A DNA stretch of 64,000 nucleotides from positions 434,001 through 498,000 of the forward strand of contig NZ_JAFMYV010000002.1 of assembly GCF_017353185.1 (NCBI RefSeq). Reading direction: 5' to 3'. The notes under the pieces are model-generated. The model saw only the letters and a list, made by a program, of their open reading frames with translations. It had not been told where the DNA came from and did no database searches. This stretch comes from Fibrella rubiginis. GTDB taxonomy: Bacteria; Bacteroidota; Bacteroidia; Cytophagales; Spirosomataceae. A program made the translations under genes and the position numbers. This document shows, in pieces, positions 26,714 through 34,747 of this stretch; position 1 is the stretch's first letter; every line of letters begins with the position of its first letter.

Positions 26714-27403
26714 ATGAAACGCACAACCGCTTGCATGAACAAACTCCTGTTTGGCCTCGCCATTGCCCTCCTACCACTCGCTGCACACGCTCAATTCCAG
26801 ATTGGTGTTAAAGGCGGCATCAATTTATCACGTCTTTCGTTTGGCAATTTTGTCAGCACGGGTACCAACACCAACGGTTCGCCCACGGTAGACGTGAACG
26901 GTCAGACTTTCCGCGATAACCTGAGCGAAAGCCTGAACAGCCGTACTGGCACGTCCTTTGGTATCTACACCCGCTTCGGCAAGAACCTGTTTATCCAGCC
27001 TGAACTGCTCTATACAAACCTGTCGGGACAATTTGATGTGTTGCGCAACGGCAAGCCCGAAACCGTAACCATTCAGACGACAAGTTTCGATGTGCCCGTA
27101 TTGCTTGGCCTCAAAGGTGGTCCTCTGCGTATTGTGGCTGGTCCTATGGCTTCTTTCCGCATTGATAACAATGCTGGTTTGAGCGATGCGCTGAAACAAT
27201 ATACGGGCGGCACGCTCAACGACGCCTGGCAGAAGGCTTACTATGGCTACCAGGTAGGCGGCGGCCTTGATCTTGGCAGTCTTGGCCTCGACGTGCGTTA
27301 TCAGGGCAACCTATCCGACATTGCCCAGATCAACAGTGCATCAGGCAGTTTCGGTCAACGTGCCAAATCGTGGCAGATCACGCTGGCGTATAAGATATTC
27401 TGA
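26714..27403 (+). CDS. Outer-membrane beta-barrel protein (porin-like)
   Basis: 229 residues; a start at 26735 (MNKLLFGLAIALLPL) is equally possible. Signal peptide ends at AAHAQ, then FQIGVKGGINLSRL, the typical start of the small Bacteroidota beta-barrel family. The C-terminal strand SWQITLAYKIF ends in Phe, as outer-membrane barrels do. Function not inferable. Its stop codon touches the repeat at 27402. Confidence 0.85.
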   Translation: MKRTTACMNKLLFGLAIALLPLAAHAQFQIGVKGGINLSRLSFGNFVSTGTNTNGSPTVDVNGQTFRDNLSESLNSRTGTSFGIYTRFGKNLFIQPELLYTNLSGQFDVLRNGKPETVTIQTTSFDVPVLLGLKGGPLRIVAGPMASFRIDNNAGLSDALKQYTGGTLNDAWQKAYYGYQVGGGLDLGSLGLDVRYQGNLSDIAQINSASGSFGQRAKSWQITLAYKIF

Positions 27404-27487
27404 TGTACGAATGACGATGTAGGATTGTTGCTGACCCCAAAGCAAGCGTAGCCGCGGTGCGGAGCGCTCGTACAGCGTCATTCGTAA
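27402..27487. repeat. Hairpin with TACGAAT/ACGATG-type words
   Basis: Starts in the stop codon of the barrel gene with GATGTACGAATGACGATGTAG; the other end is the reverse complement of GATTTACGAATGACG. The inner segment at 27452-27471 (CCGCGGTGCGGAGCGCTCGT) is nearly the same as 20247-20267, so it is a sister of that element. Confidence 0.75.
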
Positions 27488-27495
27488 ATCAGTTT

Positions 27496-27565
27496 AGTCA
27501 GTGTGTGTCGCAAAAAAAGGGCCTGTTGCTAGCAACAGGCCCTTTTTTTGCGACACACACTGACT
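27496..27565. terminator. Perfect 70-bp palindrome, bidirectional terminator
   Basis: Bases 27496-27530 are the exact reverse complement of 27531-27565. The stem includes GGGCCTGTTGC flanked by a run of seven A's on one side and seven T's on the other, so it should terminate transcription from both the barrel gene and the LytTR gene. The palindrome ends two bases into the LytTR stop codon (27564). Confidence 0.93.
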
Positions 27566-27977
27566 AGTTCAACTCATCCTGGTAGTTCACCAGCAACTGC
27601 GTGATCTGATGCATACGGCGGCGCGAGATAGTCAGTTCACGGTTGTCGGCGAGGCGAATAACCCGATCGCGGGCAAAAACGCCGTGCTGTACGTAAGCCA
27701 GGTTAATGATGTTTGACTTGTGAATACGAATGAAAATACCGTTGTCCAGCGTTTTCTCAAACTCTTTCAACGTCTTCGACACCAAATACTTACGCCGGTC
27801 ACGGGTATGGATGAAGGTATAATTTCCCTCTCCTTCCAGATAGACGATGTCATCAACCGACACCATTACCGTACGGTTCAGGTAAGGTAACGCGAGGCGG
27901 TGCGTGTTGCGCTGATACGTGGCTGGGTAGGTAGGCATAGCCATGCCAACGGGCGGTGCGAAGTGGTTCGATTCCAT
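27564..27977 (-). CDS. Standalone LytTR DNA-binding regulator
   Basis: 137 residues from the ATG at 27977 (MESNHFAPPVG); a start at 28028 would add 17. The C-terminal LytTR domain covers most of the protein: VDDIVYLEGEGNYTFIHTRD, KTLKEFEKTLDNGIFIRIHKS and LTISRRRMHQI. There is no receiver domain, so activation is not by a standard two-component phosphorelay. It is a paralogue of the next LytTR gene and is separated from it by about 300 bp. Confidence 0.85.
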   Translation of the reverse strand: MESNHFAPPVGMAMPTYPATYQRNTHRLALPYLNRTVMVSVDDIVYLEGEGNYTFIHTRDRRKYLVSKTLKEFEKTLDNGIFIRIHKSNIINLAYVQHGVFARDRVIRLADNRELTISRRRMHQITQLLVNYQDELN

Positions 27978-28291
27978 GTCAAATGAGTTTTTGGTTCTGG
28001 GGGATGACTTCCTGTTTGGGATAGCCAAAACTACGGAGGCACAACCGTTAGCTAAAAACGCAATTACATGTACATACGGTTTTTTATTTCATAACTAATT
28101 GACAATCAAACACTTTCATATAAATCTACTACTTACCTTCACGTGTATGTCCCTTACCGATTACGTAGAAATACGCCCTTTAAATAAGTTGTTTAACCAC
28201 ATAAAATACGCAGAAAACCGGGCTAAGGTGTAAACAGCACCCCGGCCCGGTTCGTTGCGAAAAATACCTATTGCGTTAACTACGTACCTAA
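27978..28291. other. Gene-free region between two LytTR genes
   Basis: About 310 bp, AT-rich, without a credible reading frame. It should contain the promoter of the downstream LytTR gene on the minus strand. The only clear structure is the hairpin at 28216-28252. Confidence 0.6.
28216..28252 (-). terminator. Terminator after the second LytTR gene
   Basis: Stem AACCGGGC (28216-28223) with GCCCGGTT (28245-28252). On the minus strand the hairpin is followed by TTTT. It lies 40 bp past the stop of the LytTR gene at 28292. Confidence 0.6.
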
Positions 28292-28720
28292 TTAGTTTAC
28301 CAAAGCAGGGCTGTGGTCCCGAATCCGGTCGATGAATACCTGAGCGCGGCGGCGTGAAATTTTCACCTGCTGACCGTCGGCCAATTCGAGTTCACCTTCT
28401 TTCTTCACAAAAAACTTACGCACGAAGCTCAGGTTTACAATGCACGACTTGTGAACGCGTACAAAAGCCTGACCATCAAGCAGTGTTTCATATTCTTTCA
28501 ACGTGCGTGACACCAACATCTTCGTGCCGTCTTTCAGGTAAAAATTTGTGTAGTTACCCGATCCTTCAAGCCGAACAATCTCATCAACAGACACCGTGCG
28601 TTTACGGTCGAAAAAGGGAATAAGCAGTTTCTGGTTGTTGGGGAGGGAATTTTTTTCCACAGTTTTGTGGAAGGGCATAGACAGGGCGTCGATGAATGAT
28701 TCTGATGTCATGGTTTTCAT
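28292..28720 (-). CDS. Standalone LytTR DNA-binding regulator
   Basis: 142 residues from the ATG at 28720 (MKTMTSESFIDALS); earlier in-frame starts up to 28831 look unlike the family. LytTR domain: VDEIVRLEGSGNYTNFYLKD, RTLKEYETLLDGQAFVRVHK and VKISRRRAQVFIDRI. Like its neighbour it lacks a receiver domain. The two proteins share layout and motifs, so they are probably a duplicated pair. Confidence 0.85.
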   Translation of the reverse strand: MKTMTSESFIDALSMPFHKTVEKNSLPNNQKLLIPFFDRKRTVSVDEIVRLEGSGNYTNFYLKDGTKMLVSRTLKEYETLLDGQAFVRVHKSCIVNLSFVRKFFVKKEGELELADGQQVKISRRRAQVFIDRIRDHSPALVN

Positions 28721-28856
28721 ACTTTTTGAGTGTGTAACTAATGCTTGAGTGAAAGGCTGATTATCAGGCAGTTCGATGTAACTTTTCTGATAAAGGGTGG
28801 GACCGAGTGAATACCCTACAAGACTATACATTCCAATAATTAGGCCCCAATGAGCG

Positions 28857-28888
28857 TAAAGCCCAAATTCATGTAATTTTGGGCTTTA
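28857..28888 (+). promoter_or_regulatory. Hairpin just before the guaA start
   Basis: TAAAGCCCAAA (28857-28867) pairs with TTTGGGCTTTA (28878-28888), 11 bp perfect, and ends 12 bp before the guaA ATG at 28900. If transcribed it would fold next to the translation start and could limit ribosome access; it could also be a terminator for transcripts arriving from upstream. Confidence 0.45.
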
Positions 28889-28899
28889 GAAAGCCACGC

Positions 28900-30432
28900 A
28901 TGATTACCGAGCAAATTCTGATTCTGGACTTCGGTTCGCAGTTCACCCAATTAATTGCCCGCCGGGTTCGTGAACTGAACGTGTACTGTGAGATTCACCC
29001 GTACAACAACCTCCCTCCCATCACCCCCGCCATTAAAGGCATTATTCTTTCCGGCAGTCCCTGTTCTGTCCGCGACGCCGACGCCCCCACCGTTCACTTA
29101 GCCGCTTTTCGCCACAAATTGCCCGTTCTGGGCGTGTGCTACGGTGCTCAGCTACTGGCTCAGACAAGCGGCGGTGAAGTAAAGCCTTCCTCTATTCGCG
29201 AATATGGTCGTGCCCGCATCAACCATATCGAAACCGGCAACCGCCTGATGCAGGGTCTTGACCTTAACTCGCAGGTTTGGATGTCGCACGGCGACACGAT
29301 CACAAGCCTGCCAACTGATTTCGACGTGATTGCCTCAACGGAAACGGTGCGGGTAGCGGCGTTTCAGGCGCAGGGCGAAGAGACGTATGGCATCCAGTTT
29401 CACCCCGAAGTAACACACACCACGCAGGGTAAGCAGTTACTGAAAAATTTCGTCGTCGATATCTGCGGCTGTAGCCAGGACTGGACGGCTGAATCGTTTG
29501 TCGACACGACCGTAGCTACGCTGAAAGAACAGTTGGGCAACGATAACGTAGTGCTGGGCCTGTCTGGCGGGGTCGATTCGTCGGTGGCGGCCATGCTTAT
29601 TCACCGGGCCATCGGGGCTAATCTCTACTGCGTATTTGTTGACAACGGCCTGTTGCGTAAAGACGAGTTTGAGGGGGTACTGGAAAGCTATAAGACAATG
29701 GGGCTCAACGTAAAAGGCGTTGACGCCAAAGACCAGTTTTACCACGCGCTGGCCGGTCTGAGCGACCCTGAAGCCAAGCGCAAGGCCATTGGTAAAACGT
29801 TCATCGACGTGTTTGACCAGGAGGCACACCGGATCGAAAACGTGGCCTGGTTGGGTCAGGGTACTATCTACCCCGACGTAATCGAGTCGGTTTCGGTGAA
29901 AGGGCCATCGGCCACAATCAAGTCGCACCACAACGTGGGTGGCCTGCCCGATTTCATGAAGCTGAAGGTGGTTGAGCCGCTGAATACGCTTTTTAAAGAT
30001 GAAGTGCGTTTGGTGGGCCGTACGCTGGGACTACCCAATCATATTCTGGGTCGTCATCCGTTCCCAGGTCCGGGTCTGGCCATCCGTATCCTGGGCGACG
30101 TGACCCCAGAGAAGGTGGCTATTCTGCAACAGGTGGACGCTCTGTTCATCGACGGTCTCCGCCGTGAGGGGCTGTATGACCAGGTGTGGCAGGCCGGGGC
30201 CATGCTTCTGCCTGTGCAAAGCGTGGGCGTAATGGGCGACGAACGTACCTATGAGCGCGTGGTAGCCCTCCGCGCCGTCACCAGCGTCGACGGCATGACG
30301 GCCGACTGGGCCCACCTCCCCTACACCTTCCTCGCCGATATATCAAACGAGATCATCAACAAGGTCAAGGGCGTTAACCGCGTGGTCTACGACATTTCAA
30401 GCAAACCACCAGCTACGATTGAGTGGGAATAA
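28900..30432 (+). CDS. guaA: GMP synthase (glutamine-hydrolysing)
   Basis: 510 residues from the ATG at 28900 ([14 protein letters not shown]). Converts XMP to GMP with glutamine and ATP. The class I amidotransferase domain has the nucleophile Cys in [11 protein letters not shown] and the His-Glu pair in FHPEVTHT. The PP-loop [11 protein letters not shown] opens the ATP-pyrophosphatase domain, and the C-terminal dimerisation domain ends in [11 protein letters not shown]. All catalytic residues are present. Confidence 0.97.
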   Translation: MITEQILILDFGSQFTQLIARRVRELNVYCEIHPYNNLPPITPAIKGIILSGSPCSVRDADAPTVHLAAFRHKLPVLGVCYGAQLLAQTSGGEVKPSSIREYGRARINHIETGNRLMQGLDLNSQVWMSHGDTITSLPTDFDVIASTETVRVAAFQAQGEETYGIQFHPEVTHTTQGKQLLKNFVVDICGCSQDWTAESFVDTTVATLKEQLGNDNVVLGLSGGVDSSVAAMLIHRAIGANLYCVFVDNGLLRKDEFEGVLESYKTMGLNVKGVDAKDQFYHALAGLSDPEAKRKAIGKTFIDVFDQEAHRIENVAWLGQGTIYPDVIESVSVKGPSATIKSHHNVGGLPDFMKLKVVEPLNTLFKDEVRLVGRTLGLPNHILGRHPFPGPGLAIRILGDVTPEKVAILQQVDALFIDGLRREGLYDQVWQAGAMLLPVQSVGVMGDERTYERVVALRAVTSVDGMTADWAHLPYTFLADISNEIINKVKGVNRVVYDISSKPPATIEWE

Positions 30433-30433
30433 G

Positions 30434-30525
30434 GTTTAAAGTCTAAGGTCTAACGTTCAAAGTTGGCTGACGCGCCAGTAAGCTCGCGTCAGCCAACTTT
30501 GAACGTTAGACCTTAGACTTTAAAC
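30434..30525. repeat. Perfect 41-bp hairpin with GTTTAAA-heptad arms
   Basis: Arms 30434-30474 and 30485-30525 are perfect reverse complements around a 10-base loop. Words: GTTTAAA, GTCTAAG, GTCTAAC, GTTCAAA, GTTGGCTGACGCG. It starts two bases after the guaA stop. The stop codon of the convergent nuclease gene (30520-30522) lies inside the right arm. Confidence 0.94.
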
Positions 30526-31461
30526 TCTAATCTGGCTCAGGTCATCAATCGCTTCGGCGAGTAACGTACCCGTGGCGGCTTCGTGTTGCGAAAAACCATC
30601 GAAGGGCACCATTGAGCTGAAGTCGATATGGGTGCCGTTGATAACCTGCTGAATACTAATCTGGTACGTTTTGTAGCCAGCATACACAAACTCTAGTTCC
30701 TGCAGTTCTTTATTCTGATCAATCTTGTAGGCCGTGGCCGACGGGCGACCATTAGGCAGCACAATAGCGACTACTTTCCAGAACGAACGCGGAATGAAGG
30801 CCCCCCGATACACCAGATCGTCGGGTGTAAAGAATGGGCCGGTATAGACGTTGACGCGCATGCCGTCGGCGCGGGCGTTGCTGAGGACGTAGTTTTCCAG
30901 CCCCAGCCATGTTTTCTGGTTCATCCCGGCCATCTGCGGGCAGGCATTGGTGTAATGAAACGTGTCGACGTTGGCCATGCTTGCCTCGGCGGGGGTGCCC
31001 CAAACGGGGTCCTCGCGGCGGACCATGTGACCCCGGTCCAGGGCGTTGCCACCGTAAAGCTCTTCACCCCATTGGTCGGCCTCGTCCAGCCGACCGTCGT
31101 AGTTCCAGGTTTTTACCCGTGGCAGACTCTTCGATTTCGACCCGTCGATGTTGACGGCGGTGAGCATGGGCATTTTCCGGGAGACGGACATGACCGACGA
31201 AAAGTGTCCATACTTCAGTACTACGCCGGTACCGCCACGGCGCAGTTTGCGCATATCGGCGGCGGTGGTGCCGGCGGCCAGGGGAAGGGCGAGGCTCCAG
31301 CCCGTTAGAAAATCGGATTTGTAGCCAACACGGCCTTTGAATGAGGTTGGTGGCGTAACATTGCTAACCCCTTCCAGTACACTTTCGCGTTGTTCAGCTG
31401 CGTCATCGACGAGCCGGGTCATGCCCGCCAGGGTGGCGAGCTGGGTAAGATCTGCATACAT
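30520..31461 (-). CDS. NUC1-family DNA/RNA non-specific endonuclease, likely effector
   Basis: 313 residues from the ATG at 31461 (MYADLTQLATLAGMTRL), 13 bp after the STAND gene stop. The beta-beta-alpha metal nuclease motif is intact: DRGHM at residues 142-146 with general-base His145, then the metal-binding Asn in HYTNACPQ and NQKTWLGLEN. NUC1 enzymes (like Serratia nuclease and EndoG) cut DNA and RNA without sequence preference. There is no signal peptide, so it would act in the cytoplasm, which needs tight control. Residues 1-55 are a short helical segment that may serve as an adaptor. It is the last gene of the conflict-like operon, the usual place for an effector. Confidence 0.9.
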   Translation of the reverse strand: MYADLTQLATLAGMTRLVDDAAEQRESVLEGVSNVTPPTSFKGRVGYKSDFLTGWSLALPLAAGTTAADMRKLRRGGTGVVLKYGHFSSVMSVSRKMPMLTAVNIDGSKSKSLPRVKTWNYDGRLDEADQWGEELYGGNALDRGHMVRREDPVWGTPAEASMANVDTFHYTNACPQMAGMNQKTWLGLENYVLSNARADGMRVNVYTGPFFTPDDLVYRGAFIPRSFWKVVAIVLPNGRPSATAYKIDQNKELQELEFVYAGYKTYQISIQQVINGTHIDFSSMVPFDGFSQHEAATGTLLAEAIDDLSQIRV

Positions 31462-31474
31462 GGTATGGTGTAGT

Positions 31475-34400
31475 TTAAGGTGAATGCTTGGTAGGGTTTC
31501 GCGCGTCGTACTGCTCAAATGCCGCCAGCACGGCCGCATCCCAACGGTCGTAGGCAGCTTTGACGCGAGCCAGTGGCGCAGCACCGGGACGGGTAGCTAC
31601 GGCGGCTGTTAACAATGGACCCAACGCCCAGGTCCGATCCACGATTTCGATGTACGGTTCCAGAAAGTGCTCAGGATCAGGCACCATCGCCTCGGCGAAG
31701 GCTTCCGGTTCCAGGTCGGTAAAAGGCAGGGTAAGTACGGAAGCCAGTAGCCCGGCTAGCTGCTGGTAGTCGTCGCGGGTGCGGAAGGCGTCGAGCAGGG
31801 CAAACCGGACAGGATCACGAAACTCGGAGTCCGGTCCGCGAAACCAGCGTACCAGATCGACACCAAATTCTGCCGGGTTGCGCTCGATGCGCCGTACCTT
31901 CCCGGCGATCTTATTTTTATAAAGCACGTCCAGCGCATCGAGTGTGCGACGGACGGTTTTGCGCGTCAGCAAAGCCCGCGCATCAAGCAGCATCTGCCGT
32001 AGGTCGCGCCCATCCTGCCCCAACTGATCGCGCATAAACGGCTGTGTGACAAGGGCTTCCAGCCAGGCCGGATCAATTTTGAGCAGCGACGGGGCTAGGG
32101 TTAGCGTGAGAGGTTGATTGGGCTGCCAGAGTTCCAGATAAAGCAGTTTGCGCTGGAAATGAGCTGATTCCAAAAGAGCAGTCTTGTGTTTGAGGCTGCG
32201 AACCCAAAGTAAGATGAGTTTATCGTCGTCTGCGTTGGCCTGTGCTGAAAAGCGTTGTAGCAGCAGATATATTAAGACATTTTTATTGTAAAACTGGGCT
32301 GTTTTACTCTCTTTGTAGGCTGCCAGCATCGGTCCATCAGCCAGAACGCTCGACAAATTGATCGGAGAATTCTGTTGCGCCCAGTCATGATCAATCAAAG
32401 ACATAAGGCAAACCCGACGGGGAATCACCGACAGTTTGTCTGCCTCTGGATAATTCGCCTCTGATTGGATTAGCAAACTCAGGTCTTCCCACTGTGCTAC
32501 TGCAAACAGGGTATCGAGTTCCCACGTTTGGTGAATCTCCTCAACCTGAACGTGTCTCGATTGCCTGATTTTTTCACTACGCCTATACAATCGAAATGCT
32601 TTCCCAAACTCCCGGTTTTCTACAAGTCGCTCACCCGTTTTTTGGTACGCTTTCTGGAAATACTCGGCGGGCAAAAACTCCACCTCATCGGCCTTGACGC
32701 GGCCTTTTTGGGCGTATTGAAGCAGAATGGCGGCAGCTTTGGGCAGGTCCTGCGCGTCGGCTCCGATGTACTCGGCAGTGTTTTTTAGCGTGGGTAAATC
32801 ATAGCCTGCACCTTCGTCGGGTTGTTGTAGCCACAGCAGGCGGTGGTAGAGCTGCTCGGCTTCCATTGGGCCAGGAACAGTCACATTATATAGCCACAGT
32901 GTACGTTGATGAATACGTTCAGCTAATAGTGATCTGTCTTCTTTTTCCAATTTTTTTTTCGAATCCCTGAGCTGAGAAAAATAGGCAAATGCGGCCTCGC
33001 TGATTCGGTTAGCCAGTTCGGGTTCCTGTGCCCGCATGGCGCTGAGCATGGACCGGCGCAGGTCTTTGCGGTGCCATACCTCACCATTGGTACCCCGGTA
33101 GCAAATCCAGCTGTGTTTAGCCAGCGTATCCAGCGCCATTTGTGCCTGATCCTCCGTTAAGGTCAGGTCCAGTACGGGGGCCAGCACGTGCAGAATGAGG
33201 TCGGTGGTGACGTAGCGAAGGACTAGTCCGGGGTAGGCCAGCTTGCGGGCGGTGTTGTCGTTGATGCGCAGCAGCACCCGCCTGTATACCAAGCCCATAA
33301 ACATCGACTTGGCCGCCTCACCCCCGTTGCGCAACTCGTCCTCGATCTCATCCAGCGTGGCATCGCCTTTTTCGGCCAGCATCTTCGCCAGCAATTTTAG
33401 CTCCAGCGGACGGTGTGGAATCAACGTCGATTTGGCTACACGCCGGATGAGTGCCTCGTTTACACCAAGCCGTTTTAGCAAAATACGCGTCTCATTACCA
33501 GCCAGTTCGCCTAGATCAAGATGGCGCCCGTCGGCAAAACGGAGCACTTTTTGCAACGCCCCGTCGAAGAGCCGACCGGAGAAAATAAGGCGGATCGGAA
33601 ATGCGCTCAGTAGGTCGCCCACGTTGTAGAGCCACGATACCAGCTTTTCGGTCAGGTCCTGTTGCTCCACCTCTTCAAAGGTGTCCAGCACCAGCAAAAT
33701 AGGCCGGGGCGTGGGATTCGTAGCCAGCAGTGCGTCACGAATCGGCCCGAGCAACCCCAGCGAACGGTTGTGTGATTCCGACTCTGCCGATGATTTCTCG
33801 TAGCCATTGCCCGTCTCAACTTTCTGCTGCCGCGACAGGCTCCGTTTGTTCCTCAAGGTCTCGTTGATAGCCGGGTACTGATACCCCACCTGCCGGGCCA
33901 TTTCCGATTCGAGCCACAGCCGGTCGTCAGGGTTAAGGCCGGGACGGTCGAAATCGAACACCACGAGCGTAGCCAGTTGTTGCGCAACGACTTCTTCTGA
34001 AAAACGGGCCAGCAACGTCGATTTCCCCGAACCGCCCAGGCCTGTCAGCACCAGCCCTTTCCACGGCCACGACAGCGAAGGACTAGTATCATTTACAAAG
34101 GCACGCAGGGTATCCAGCTCCGGTTGGCGACCTACGAAGCCATTAGCCAGCAGGGCGCGTTGATCCGTGAGGAAGTTGGCGAGCCCAATTTGCAGGCGAA
34201 TCTGCGTCCAGTCGGGCTGGGGTAAATGTAGTGGTCTGGTGGCCTCCATCGCCTCCATCAGGGCCAATAGCTCATCGTGGGAGCGGTTTATTACCTTGAT
34301 CCTACCATTGAACCCTAGTAAATTACGGAGCATTTTACCAAACAGGTCGGTGGTTGGTAACGGGTCGTCCAGTCGTTGTCGCAACATTCCGGACGCGATG

Positions 34401-34747
34401 ATTGGCCGCAACATCTCGATGCGCTTTGGCTGTTTCAGCAGCCAGCCTACGCCCGTTTCATCCGCTTCCACTACGCAATGCTCCACCACCCGGCTGAGCA
34501 CATCTACGCGCAGGCTAGGTGACCAGCTATCCTGACCCAGCGCATCAGGCGAGACGCGGCCAGACAACGCCAGCGCCACAAGCTGCTTATCAACTAGCCG
34601 TTGATAATCAGCGAACTGGTCTACTAATGAACCGTCATCCGTTCTCTCTAGCGCAGACTCTTCCACCACCGCATCGACGGCGGCGTCATTCATCCAGCGG
34701 GCCATTTTGGTGGCGATTTTCGCATTATAGGCGGCGGTCTCTTCCAT
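31475..34747 (-). CDS. STAND-type NTPase with long helical C-terminal region
   Basis: 1090 residues. Residues 1-190 form an unassigned helical domain. FVGRQPELDTL (~204-214) is the usual lead-in of STAND ATPases, followed by Walker A GLGGSGKST (236-244) and Walker B LLVLDTFEE (352-360). A winged-helix-like part (~520-610) follows, then ~470 residues of mostly helical sequence suited to ligand sensing. STAND proteins assemble into oligomers when a sensor detects a trigger, for instance a phage protein. No effector domain is fused, so the signal is probably passed to the separate protease or nuclease. The ATG overlaps the preceding stop by one base. Confidence 0.88.
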   Translation of the reverse strand: MEETAAYNAKIATKMARWMNDAAVDAVVEESALERTDDGSLVDQFADYQRLVDKQLVALALSGRVSPDALGQDSWSPSLRVDVLSRVVEHCVVEADETGVGWLLKQPKRIEMLRPIIASGMLRQRLDDPLPTTDLFGKMLRNLLGFNGRIKVINRSHDELLALMEAMEATRPLHLPQPDWTQIRLQIGLANFLTDQRALLANGFVGRQPELDTLRAFVNDTSPSLSWPWKGLVLTGLGGSGKSTLLARFSEEVVAQQLATLVVFDFDRPGLNPDDRLWLESEMARQVGYQYPAINETLRNKRSLSRQQKVETGNGYEKSSAESESHNRSLGLLGPIRDALLATNPTPRPILLVLDTFEEVEQQDLTEKLVSWLYNVGDLLSAFPIRLIFSGRLFDGALQKVLRFADGRHLDLGELAGNETRILLKRLGVNEALIRRVAKSTLIPHRPLELKLLAKMLAEKGDATLDEIEDELRNGGEAAKSMFMGLVYRRVLLRINDNTARKLAYPGLVLRYVTTDLILHVLAPVLDLTLTEDQAQMALDTLAKHSWICYRGTNGEVWHRKDLRRSMLSAMRAQEPELANRISEAAFAYFSQLRDSKKKLEKEDRSLLAERIHQRTLWLYNVTVPGPMEAEQLYHRLLWLQQPDEGAGYDLPTLKNTAEYIGADAQDLPKAAAILLQYAQKGRVKADEVEFLPAEYFQKAYQKTGERLVENREFGKAFRLYRRSEKIRQSRHVQVEEIHQTWELDTLFAVAQWEDLSLLIQSEANYPEADKLSVIPRRVCLMSLIDHDWAQQNSPINLSSVLADGPMLAAYKESKTAQFYNKNVLIYLLLQRFSAQANADDDKLILLWVRSLKHKTALLESAHFQRKLLYLELWQPNQPLTLTLAPSLLKIDPAWLEALVTQPFMRDQLGQDGRDLRQMLLDARALLTRKTVRRTLDALDVLYKNKIAGKVRRIERNPAEFGVDLVRWFRGPDSEFRDPVRFALLDAFRTRDDYQQLAGLLASVLTLPFTDLEPEAFAEAMVPDPEHFLEPYIEIVDRTWALGPLLTAAVATRPGAAPLARVKAAYDRWDAAVLAAFEQYDARNPTKHSP

